This document shows positions 45,001 through 55,459 of a stretch of 64,000 nucleotides of DNA, in pieces. The stretch comes from Pisolithus tinctorius. Taxonomy: Eukaryota > Basidiomycota > Agaricomycetes > Boletales > Pisolithaceae. The stretch's first letter is position 1. Each line of letters opens with the position of its first letter. Both the position numbers and the translations under genes were made by a program. The notes beneath the pieces are model-generated. The model worked only from the letters and a program-made list of their open reading frames with translations, was not told the origin of the DNA and did no database searches. The stretch covers positions 3,410,001 to 3,474,000 of the forward strand of contig JANFAH010000004.1 in assembly GCA_024663395.1 (NCBI GenBank), written 5' to 3'.

Positions 45001-45833
45001 TTTGCCCATCTGAGTGATATGACACCTACATTATGTTTGCAGTACCTCACATCTGACACTCTACTTCAAACCAAGTCCCTCTTTCATTCCTTCCCCTCCA
45101 GACCACAAACTCCCTATGCACCCCTCCTTCCATATATATATATATTCATTGCCTGCTTAGTATTTTCACTAAGATTTGATGTGCTGAGACAAATGCAGCT
45201 GTTCATTTATCCACCAATGTTGCTGTGGGATGATCAGGTAACCAACAGTGTGGGTAGGTCATTGTCATTGGGTGCCACTGCTGTTTCATCATTGATGAGT
45301 GAATGCTTTGGTTTGACATTCTGTAATCATAATCCTCTTGCTGCATGTTGAATTAGTGTGCACTTGTTACATAGACTATGGATGGCATGTAAATTCAGGT
45401 CTGACCTTTCAGGCATGACTGCACAAATCATGCAAACTCCAAATTATCACAGTACACTACAGATGACTGAGAAGACTTTGAACCATGTTCCTCTCAGAAT
45501 TTATGTCACTATAATCTTAGACTTTTGGCTGTAGATTTTCAACTACATTTTCTGCTGTCTTGAATATTGACTGTCATGTGGTGAGACTAACTGGAAGGAG
45601 ATGCTGTCTCCATCATCAAAATAAATTTCATACATGTTTCAGGTTTTTTGGTAGACAAAAAGGGGTAGAGGATGAACCAGTTCAATTGCTCCAAACTTTG
45701 CAAGTTTACTACAGAACCATTGGAATCTCTTGAGTTAGCAATCATGATATGACATTGGTCAATCCTTATCACAGGAACCATCACTATCATTTAAATTCTA
45801 TGAAATACAAACTTGGGCACACCAATATAAAGA
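45001..45833. other. Spacer between gypsy remnant and NLR gene
   Basis: CpG-poor, no recognised gene. A short ATATATATATAT run lies at about 45132-45144. The last ~50 bp are the 3' flank of the minus-strand NLR gene. Confidence 0.45.
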
Positions 45834-48800
45834 CTAGGCAGGTAGCTTGAAACATTCAGGCCATCTATTCCCATGAAATGTCTGACTCAAGTCCAGCTCT
45901 ATGCAGGATCCTCTGGGAATGACTACCCTGGTCCACATTGAGTACCACTGCCTCCAGAAGGTTGGGGGTATCCAAAGTAACAATCTACCCTTTGGACCTC
46001 TGACCCAGCCATCACTGTGCAACTTGATTGGTTCTTTCCTCATATCTACACCCTCATATTGAAGTCCATCAAGAAGTTGTGCAGTGTCATGAATTGCATG
46101 TGAAGGGTTTGATGAGAAACAAATGAGGTATGCTGCAACTCCATGCCCCTCATGAGGGCCACCAACTTGCACACCCCTCTCAGCACTACCCCAGACCCTC
46201 AGAGTCTCATCCCTTGAGCATGAGACAATCCTCTTCCCATCAGGGGAGAATGCAACTGAGTTGACTGAATCTGTATGCCCCTCAAGGGGGCTGCCAATTT
46301 GGACACCTTTCTCAGCATCCCAGACCCTCACAGTCTTGTCCCCTGAGCCTGAGACAATCTTCTCCCCATCAGGGGAGAATGCAACTGAGTTGACTGATTT
46401 TGTATGCCCTGCAAGAGGGCTTCCAATTTGGACACCTCTCTCAGCATCCAAGACCCTCACAGTCTTGTCCCCAGAGCCTGAGACAATCCTCTTCCCATCA
46501 GGGGAGAATGCAACTGAATTGACTGACTCTGTATGCCCCTCAAGAGGACTGCCAATCTTCACACCTCTCTCAGCATCCCAGACCCTTACAGTCTTGTCCA
46601 AAGAGCCTGCAACAATCCTCTTCCCATCAGGGGAGAATGCAATTGAGCAGATCCAAGAGTGATGCCCCTCAAGAGGGCTGCCAATTTGGACACCTTTCTC
46701 AGCATCCCAGACCCTCACAGTCTTGTCCCCAGAGCCTGAGACAATCCTCTTCCCATCAGGGGAGAATGCAACTGAGTAGACATCATCTCTATGCCCCTCA
46801 AGAGGGCTACCAATTTGCACACCTGTCTCAGCATCCCAGACCCTCAAAGTCTTGTCCCAAGAGCCTGAGACAATCCTCTTGCCATCAGGGGCAAATGCAG
46901 CTGAGGAGACATCATCATTATGCCCCTGTAAGGAAAGCTGGACAGCTGGCCAATCTTCAAGCCCTCCATGAGCAACTCAAACAAGGTATGAGAATTTTGG
47001 CACAATCATTTTGGCTATCACTGTGTTTGAAGGGGTAAACGACAATGCAGAGATGTAAAGGTGTGGTGCACTGTGAGAGATTGCACTGCCAAAGTTGTGA
47101 ATGAACTTTATCACATCTTGTGCCAATGCTACAGTCTCATCAAAACCACTTTGTGTCTTTGTCTTGACATTAGCTGATGTCAAATGTGAAAACTCAATAC
47201 TCACAAGCAGCCATGTTACAGTGCACTTAACAGCATCAGTAGCATTTCCCAATACACCAAGAAGGCTTAGAGCCTCTAGCCAGAAGAGCAGCTTTTCACT
47301 TCCAAGGACCCCCTTCATCAATTCTGCAAGCGCCAAGTCAAATGCTGTCTTCTCTAGATGTTGGGCCCAGAACCTGCACGAGTAAGATAGATGAGGTGAA
47401 ATATTTTGGTTGATTCTTTTTTCCAAATCAGTGACCTCGGAGTTGCTGAGGTATGAACTTTCCAGTCCACATATATTGAAATGCAGGTCGTTCGACAGAA
47501 TCCGCAATGAGGCAAAGGCGAGGTTGTACCTGTTGGGTTCACCGACAAAGTATGTTCGACTCCGTGCAGGGTCAATGAGGAAGTCATAGAACGATGCATG
47601 CAGTGGTCGGACAGGAGAAGACCTGTCTGTAATACCACTAAATAACAGGGCCATGGACTCAAGAATGGCAACCATGTCATAACGGTCCTCGTTGGCAGGG
47701 AAGTGACTGCGCATCTTGCGTAGCGCATCTATATGTAGAGGTTCGAGCGTCGAAATGATCTGCTGCATGACAGAGCGGAATTGCATGAGCGAGATCTGGT
47801 CATTGGGAATGGTATCTTTGAGAATTGCTTGGTACATGGCATCCAGTAGTCCACCTGAAGGAAGAAGCATGATATTGTCGAAGCGTTCCTTGACTGATCC
47901 GTTCTTGATCGCACGACCCGGACTCACGAACTCGCAGGCCAGACGTGCCCATTCAAACAGACCTTCTGCCTTCTGTGAAATCCCATGAACTTCTGCGGCC
48001 CCAATTCCGTGAAGATGGCCCAGTCTTCTCATAATGTATAGACGAATATCACGTTCCTCTGACACCGCAGGGACGTCGTCCAACGAGGCTACCCTGACAT
48101 GCCGAGCGGCATTGAGCGCATGCTCGATATCTGGAAATGGGCGGGATGTTACGAGGATGCGGAAATTGTGAGGTAGGTCAGCAGCCTGCGCAGACGCAAG
48201 CACCGACAGCAGGTGCCTCCGCGATCGTTCCGGACCGCTTTCGTCCAACGCGTCGACGACGACGACCACATTCCCAACTATCTGACCAGAGATCCTACAC
48301 AACGGTTCCAAAATGAGCTTCCGCCACTGAGTCGCGACGTCAGTGGTGGTCTTCAGAGAATCATCCGTCGCAAGTGCGTCCGCCAAGGCTCGCCGGAATG
48401 CGGGATCACGTTCTGCCAAATCACACGCGATTGTCCTAAATATCTTTTCTTCAAGGTGCTCGGCCTGCCAGCCGCGGGCAAAGCAAAAACAGCACCCAAC
48501 CCCTCCAACATTCTTAAACCACAGGGCGATCGTATGCGCAATAGCAGATTTCCCTTTGCCGGCTCGCCCATGCAACCAGAGAATGCGTGGGACATTTTCA
48601 TCGGTAGCATAGATCCAGTTGATAATCTCCGTAAGAATCTCTGTTCTAGTCCCGTCGAGGCATTTCTTGGTCCAATTGGGACCTGTACCTCGGACACGGG
48701 CCAAACCGTCCAAGTCCAGGTCTCCAAGTACGCGGAATGCATCAACCTGGACGCCCCGGTCTTCGTGGCGCCGGTATTGTTCCATCAAGTCGTCTAGCGC

Positions 48801-49831
48801 CTGGATGTACGCAATGGACATGTCCCGCGTCTCATATTCCACGTCTTTCCCTGACCTCTTCCCTGATACCAAGTTACATTAGGTTTGGGTGGTGGGCAAA
48901 TGTGATGGACGTACAAAAGTCCTCTGTCGCGGAATAATTCTTGATGAACTGCACCGCTCCACTGGTCATCAGTGCGATCTTCGCTAAGGTTTCCCGCATG
49001 CCGGACATATCCTTGGGAGTAGTTTCTTTCGTGAGAAATTCATAAACCTTTCTGACCGTATCCAGGAGGTGGGATACCCGCTCATCTCGGATCTCTTGGA
49101 CTACGAACATCTGTATACGACTACGTAAGATGAGGAATGCATCCGAGAATGAGAACGTACTTGAGAAATGGCTGCTAACATTCCCAGCGTCATCCGAGCG
49201 TAGGGATGGATCTGGCGCAGGCGTGCAGTCGGCGGATGGATGTAGAGAAATGAGTGCCTACCTCGGTAATGGTAGTAACTACTTGATTGAAATCTTTGAA
49301 CGGTGTTAGGCACGTATCGGGAGGGCTTTGGGTCTCAATGAATGTGGCGCTTGCAACACGGGGAAGGTAAATAGCGTCTTCATCGATATTCGACGTGGAA
49401 CCCATGCTGAAAATTGGCTCAATGGCTGACCTCTGAGTCTGCCCAGCGAGCTCACTCAGAATCTTTGGAATATTAAAAGGGAGTAGATCACATACTTCAT
49501 AGGTTGGTGCCGCCCGAAGTTGTTCTCGCTCTCTTTGTTCGTAAGCCCCCCGACCAAAACGCACGTGAGCGCTCTCTCCCGTGATGGAAGCTAGGTAACC
49601 TGACTCTGACGGATGAGGGAAGGCCGACATTGGCCATTGAGAGACACTCCCCGATGCTTGAGTGTCAGAGGGTAAGTACCCAGCAGTAACCTGAGATGGC
49701 CCCTGTGACTGATTTTTGGCCAATTGACATATACCATCGCGAGGAAGGAGTAATCTACGTACCGAAGAAGGGTCGAAGTTGGATCGGTTCGTAGCGCTGG
49801 TGCGACGTTTCTTTGACTGCTTACCGGTCAT
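45834..49831 (-). CDS. NACHT-WD40 NLR-like protein 1
   Basis: The start MTGKQSKKRRTSATNRSNFD at 49831 is favoured because the second NLR begins similarly; 49960 is an alternative. An N-terminal region in several exons (to about 48880) leads into the long exon 48872-46977. This has AYIQALDDLMEQYR, KCLDGTRTEIL, Walker A GRAGKGKS (exon residues 102-109) and Walker B VVVVVDALDES (202-212), followed by a helical winged region. WD40 repeats then run in the same frame ([20 protein letters not shown] and so on), and a C-terminal tail holds GRLLLWIPPTFWRQWYSMW. Such STAND NTPases act in fungal self/non-self recognition. An in-frame TGA (46977-46979) separates NACHT and WD40 parts. A 45-nt intron could skip it, but the skipped codons look conserved. 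Confidence 0.78.
46150..46960 (-). repeat. WD40-coding tandem repeats of NLR 1
   Basis: About six to seven near-identical units of 129 bp, each encoding a 43-residue blade with RVWDAE, GVQIGSPLEGH and [14 protein letters not shown]. The high identity between units and the near absence of CpG contrast with the upstream half of the same gene. Confidence 0.9.
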
Positions 49832-50590
49832 TGCGAAGAGATGATTAACTCGACAGATACCATCGACGGAAATAAATGATCGCCCTACCGAAGGAGGATA
49901 ACTAAAGCTAGATGGATTTGCAGCGCGGGAGAGACGTTTCTTTAACTGATCGTTACCCATTGAGAATGTATATTCCATATGAAGTCTGGGAGCGTCAACG
50001 AGGAAAGAGTAAGGGCTGTGGGTCACCATACACAGGAAGTGGGGAGAGGCGTTGAAATTGGACGCCGTCAACACGTTGTAGCTGGCCCCGGCACGGATGC
50101 CGGGTTTAGTGTGTTGTGAATCGTTCCAGCTGTTTCGGGGTACACTTACGACGACGTCTTGGTCCATGAAACATTTCCAGCATGCGAGCTGCGTAGTCCA
50201 ACGAGTCAACGTGCACTTACAATTAGAAACATTGAAAGATTGGCAGCTACGTATACAGCTCATTTCATTCAAAACACTGGATATCAAATTACGAACCAAT
50301 ACAAAAGGATGGATGGGCAGATGGGCAGCATATAGATGAAAGAGTAGAAATAGATGCGTACGGATATGATTAAGCAAAACGATAGCAGCGTAGAGTGAGA
50401 GGGGAACACGGGAACCGGGTGCAATACAAATCGTCTTTTCAAATAAGAGCGGGATTCAAGACAAACATATAAAGTCAGGCATGATGGGCTTCATCGGTAG
50501 GGTGGCACAGGTGTCTATCCGTCATCCGGAGGCAATAAGATGTTATACAAGTACGTGTTGGCCGCCCCCGTTCCTGGTCGGAAGCAACAG
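49832..50590. other. Region upstream of NLR 1
   Basis: Contains a second, diverged copy of the NLR first coding segment (49859-49960, MGNDQLKKRLSRAANPSSFS) about 126-129 bp upstream. Beyond this only short frames occur. No other gene is supported. Confidence 0.5.
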
Positions 50591-50599
50591 TTGGCATTA

Positions 50600-51850
50600 C
50601 GACTGTAACGCGTCCGAGGGAGTGAGGGAGTGCATGTGACCTTTCATGGACAAGAACTGTACGAGCACATCAGAGACCTGCGTCGCATGGATGACAATGA
50701 TATTGTGTCCAGCGCCATCCGTGGTGAGAAGTGAGTGTGACAGGAATGTATCAATCTTAGATGTATACTTATAGGGAACAGTGTTATCTGTTGTACCCTA
50801 TGGGAAAGGACCGCACGTGTCATATGGGCTAACATCGGCGAAAGAAGGAGGGGCACATACGTGAATCAAGAGAACCTGTGTCGACGAATTGGACAGCGCT
50901 GTAAATGAGCTTTCCAATCCCCATACTGGGCTATCGCGTAGGCTACACACAACAGCGGTATTAAATATTGAAGTATGAATAGTGAGCGAATTGCAATCAG
51001 ACAATCAATCTTGACACGGTCCAGGTCAGGGGTCAAAGTGTGCAAGTGTATGCGTGCGCACACACCTCTTAGATAGGATCAATGTTTGTCTGCGATGAGG
51101 CAAACGAGTGGGAAAGGCGGCGTATGTATTGCTATCAACTTAGTAGTGTCAGAAATATTGATGCGGTGGGTGCAGACCTACCTGGAAAGGTGGGAGAGAT
51201 GAGACGTTCTGTATGAGTGGTGATGACATGATTTCAAGTGTTCTGGATATATCGTTCTACTGGTGCAATTTGGGCGCAGTCTATCAGACGGCGCTGTGAG
51301 GTAATTGGGATGCGAGTAGCCTCGTCGATGAAGCAAAAGCTATCAGAGTGATTTATCCGTTCACCAGCAGAGGAAATTGGATTGCGTATAAAGCCGCGGT
51401 GCCACCTCCATAGTATAGTCCACGAGTCGGATTGGCATGTATGTGGAATGAACATTACCATTGAGAGTCCAACTATATGAGCGTTGTCCCAGTGGACGTG
51501 TTACATCGACTAGGCGAGTTGGGTCGTGTCTAAGGATTCGTCGTGGGTGACTTGCGGGACGTCGGAGTATCCCCTGCAGTGGAGATCTGAGGGGAGTTGA
51601 GGATGGACTCGACATGAATTGCTAGCACTTACCGTAGGGAAGAACACGACGGCCGTGTGATACAAGAACAGGAGCGATGTTTTTCCATATGATAGGGGGA
51701 ATGGAGAGGGTTCGTGTATGAGGCCTTGAGGACCGTCTGAGCTGGGTGCGAGCGGGTGTCTCGTAATCGTCGACCCTACCCTGTCGCCGTCTTCCGGGCC
51801 CATCAACCAGTATCGCACCTGCGCTATGCCAAGTGTGAATGTGTGAGAGC
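50600..51850 (-). pseudogene. Alpha/beta-hydrolase pseudogene
   Basis: Segments in order on the minus strand: IPPIIWKNIAPVLVSHGRRV (about 51690), GYSDVPQVTHDESLDTTQLA, then WDNAHIVGLSMG with the nucleophile elbow G-L-S-M-G near 51470, and GGTAALYAIQFPLLVNG. After a short intron comes QVLLIHGTTDNTVPYKYTSK with the acid residue and GAGHNIIVIHATQVSDVLVQ with the catalytic His (about 50640-50890). Two in-frame stops (TAG, TAA) fall between TTQLA and HVHWDN, and another TAA follows LLVNG, so it is broken. The substrate is unknown. C-to-T change could account for CAA-to-TAA. Confidence 0.6.
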
Positions 51851-52089
51851 ACCGCCGTGAATGGGGCGTACTTACTCCACCATGAGGAAGGGCGACATAA
51901 GCACTGAGCGAGGCATGTACCTGGGTGGATAAGGAAAGCTAATCAGCGGAAACGCTAGACACGCTGACGCTACAAGCAGACACCGACAGTCGACAGTAAT
52001 AATGAGAGCGTACTACTACACGAGTTTGGGAGGCAGGCGCCCAACGCGAGGTCCGGATTCATTCACCCCACGGCTTCAAGCCTGCTCCA

Positions 52090-53470
52090 ATGAGGGACTC
52101 CTTCCAGGATGTGTACGCAAAACATCTGCAACACGCCGACTATGGCTACCCCCTGCGGATGCCAGAGCCAATGAGTACACTCCCACAAAATTACCAAGAT
52201 GATGGACTTCAGATCGGAGATGTTGGCACTATTGACAGCAGGGGCCAGTTTGACGTCTTGTTCAACATTTTCAAACGCAGCGACAACCCTCTCCATGATT
52301 CTCGCGGAGTCCCTAAGAACTTCCAGCCTGTTCAGCTCGGCGATGTCAAGTACAGTGACAATCCAATATCTCCTGGTCCAATCCACTCTCATGGTATACA
52401 ACGGATCCTTCAGCCCGGAAAACCGAGGTGCCCTTCAGTGCGATCGTCAGTATACCGTTTTCTTACCGACAGCGTCGCGCCAGGCCGGCAGATTATGAAT
52501 TCGACACATCCACCGCTGCCGGGGCTATCCTTATACTGCCGCAGGGTGCTGTATCCCTCGAACTCTCGTTACCAGACCGGCTTCGCGAAGTGGCAAGGAA
52601 GAGCGCGCTTGACTGGTTTGAGTTTGCCAAAAAGCACTACGGCGTCGAGCATCTCGATCGCTCCCTTTATCTCGTCACGGGCTTTTACAAAGCTCGGTCC
52701 TGGTCTCTCGGGTCATTCAACAACCCTACAGATGCCACGGGAAAAATTCTGGCCCGAAGGGATGACACCAACCACAACATCTACCTACTAGAATTCACGT
52801 TTCCTGCCGATTGTCGCCACCGCGACTGTGGCGACGACAGTGGGAGCAATCAAACTGTTTTCATAACCGGTTTCAAGATTACAGTTAGTAGTTGGCTTCC
52901 GGATCCTGTGGTTCTGAGAGTCACAGAATCAGAAACCACTTGGTCCATACTAGTTCGTCTGTTGAAGGCCTGTCTCAACCGGTTACGCGGTTTTTCAGAT
53001 GCCCACAAACAGCGTGCAGCGATAAGTAAGCTGCGAAGTTGACCGCACGTGGACTACCTGACGATCTGCTAATGACGAACAGGTGTCGAGCATAGCCCAC
53101 AGTTATCCCAGGTTGGCTTCATGGTTGCATTTGTCTGAATTCCAACCACTGACTCGTTCGTCAGCCCTTCCATCCCTCCGACATCATCAACCGTTTCCTC
53201 CTGAGCAAGGTTTGTCTGACATGATAACGTCGCTGTGTTCCGTTGCACTTCTTACAACATCGGCCAGAATCGAAATGCCAAGGTTGCTATTACACACGAT
53301 AACCAATGGATGGATATGATGAAGGTGGGTCGCTGTGGTGCATTCATCTTACTCATGTCTTACTCATCTATTAGGAAGGATTAAGGCACGAGGACCTTCT
53401 CCATGAAGATCGCCTTGAAACGTTCTTAACACGATGCTATACCATCTCTGTCGACTCAGAAGGCGAAAAC
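52090..53470 (+). CDS. Conserved basidiomycete protein of unknown function
   Basis: Exon 1 begins MRDSFQDVYAKHLQHADYGY and has the pattern YPLRMPEP...GDVGTIDSRGQFDVLFNIF. A large exon near 52440-53040 holds AGAILILPQGAVSLELSLPD, DWFEFAKKHYGVEHLDRSLY, LVTGFYKARSWSLGSFNN and NQTVFITGFKITVS. Later exons give FHPSDIINRFLL, then AITHDNQWMDMMK and EGLRHEDLLHEDRLETFL, to about 53470. I recognise this arrangement as a recurrent Agaricomycete protein, often near NLR genes, without known function. The intron chain was not fully solved. Confidence 0.6.
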
Positions 53471-53828
53471 AGTAAATTTTTGATCGCTATAATTGTCAGT
53501 CATGCTGATTACTCTTTAGGTACAGTATTTCTGCAAGGCAAAATGTTCGTCTTGTTATTTCACATGCGTTTAGGGACATTAAAGACTGTTTACAGTGACG
53601 ACACCATGGATTCTGTTTCCTCCACCGTTGACCCACAAGATACATCCGCCGAGCCCGAGATGTCGGAGCCTCTTGCTTCCGAGTTTGAGGTATCGTCCCC
53701 ACCTACTTTTGAGCTGAAGATCTGACCACCCACTACGCCTAGCTTGAGGCGTCGTCCCCTCCTACATCTGAGCTTGAGTTTTCTCCTCCTCCCACACCCT
53801 CCATCGACAATGCAGGGATTGTCATTAG

Positions 53829-55310
53829 ATGCACGTAGTCATGCTATCAGAATCCTTGAAGATGTCTGACAATGTTCTTGCAGGTATCCGTGCTCGAAAT
53901 ATAAGATTCCCTCTCAATCGGATCCCAGTTGGCTTCTTTGTTCTAGTCCAGTCTGGTAGTGAGCAACGGAGAACTCAAATCAAGTCTATGGGGTTGAATG
54001 ATAGTATCGAGTGGGAGGATGAGATTCTGTTGTGAGTTTATAATCTCCTATCCGCACACAGCCTTTGATTGTTTGTAGGCCCTCTAGAGCATTTGACAAG
54101 GTCCGGTTCACGGTTTATGCTCCCTTCGAACTTGAACCGATGTTGGGAAATGGCGAGGTTCTCCATACATCAGAAAGCCCTGTAGAGGAGTTGGTGGGTG
54201 GCACACATTGTGAGTGAATCCCTCTGAGCACCGAGGCGCAACATGTCACAAGATTTTAATGCCAATATAGTAATCACATTCCCTTCGGGAGAATCGGAGA
54301 CTGCAACTCCCGAACCCTCACTGCTAGTTACCCTGGGACAATGGTATCCCAACCAATTGGCAGTAGCCCCAAGTGGCGATGATAGTAATGTGATCGGACT
54401 AGTATATGCCCATGCTCGTCAGTTGATGGCCTGTTGGCAGTTGCACTCGGAAGAATCCTTGAACCTCATTCATGAGACAAATTTAGGGCAAGAAGCTCTC
54501 CTCCGCTACCACCGTGAATACCAGAGGGAAGATCTCGACCATGCTGTCCGGCATTTCGAACGCGCTTGGCGAAACTGTCCTTCAACCCACCGATGTCGTG
54601 CGGTGGTGCTTGCCAACCTTGCGAAGGTCAAGTTCATCAGCTATCAAACTGACCCGACGGGTGCAAGTCTTGACGAGCCCATTCAACTTTATCGACAGAC
54701 CCTTGATCTGCGCCATCGTGGTCATCTGGACAGACCGACGACGTTATTACAGCTCGCTCAAACTCTGTTATTTCGCTATGAGAAACAGGGATGCAATGAA
54801 GCTGTTGCAGATGAGATCAACGAGCTCATGACCGAGTTCCAGGATTTCTCTGATGACAGCTCTGAATGCAAGGCTGCGAATTTCGTGCTCGAAATGGTCA
54901 AGCGATGCAGAGCTGTCAACTCTGGAGACTTAGTTGAACTTGAGAAGTTGGACTGGAAATTGCAGCATAGCAAGATGGTACCTCCAGATGGCTACCTTGA
55001 CAGACCGCGGCGATTGATCAAACTCAGCACCGCAATGTGGGGAGAGTGTGAGAAGCATGGGAAACTCGGTGACCTTGACCATTTGTTGGAGTTGAGCAAG
55101 CAAGCTTTGCGGTTACTCCCAAGTCGTCATCCTGACAGGCTTCCTGGCCTAAGAACCCTTGGTGGTGTATTGTGGAGGCTATTTGAGGTCCATGACGACT
55201 TGAGCTACCTCAGAGAGTTGATTGTACTTTGTGAAGAAGCTTTACAACTCATACCAGAGGGACATCCTGAACATCCATACTGGGTCACCAGTGAGTTGTT
55301 CCATCACTGA
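53829..55310 (+). CDS. C2-TPR protein, C-terminally short
   Basis: Exon 1 (from 53829, or from the inner ATG at 53862) encodes a C2-like strand-rich segment: VLAGIRARNIRFPLNRIPVG then FFVLVQSGSEQRRTQIKSMG. It continues in exon 2 (SRAFDKVRFTVYAPFELEPM). From about 54243 an alpha-helical TPR region follows (EALLRYHREYQREDLDHAVR; LDEPIQLYRQTLDLRHRGHL; LDHLLELSKQALRLLPSRHP; LRELIVLCEEALQLIPEGHP). Family members usually continue with many more TPRs and a CHAT protease domain. Here the frame stops at 55310, or at about 55457 if the donor at 55291 is used, where CpG-poor transposon-like DNA begins. It is probably truncated. Confidence 0.68.
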
Positions 55311-55459
55311 TTTTGTTAATGCATAAATGAACATGCAGCTCAGATTTTAACCTCTTGCTTTGTTCTTTTTTCTAAAAGCCATCTTGTTGAGATGTTGGAA
55401 TGCTTAGACAACACAGCCTTCAAGTCCCAGGAATGTGATGAAATAATTGGACAGTGATT

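Noticed and set aside
46261..46662. Plus-strand open frames across the WD40 arrays (also 60435-61221)
   Set aside because: Antisense shadows of the repeat-encoded WD40 blades.
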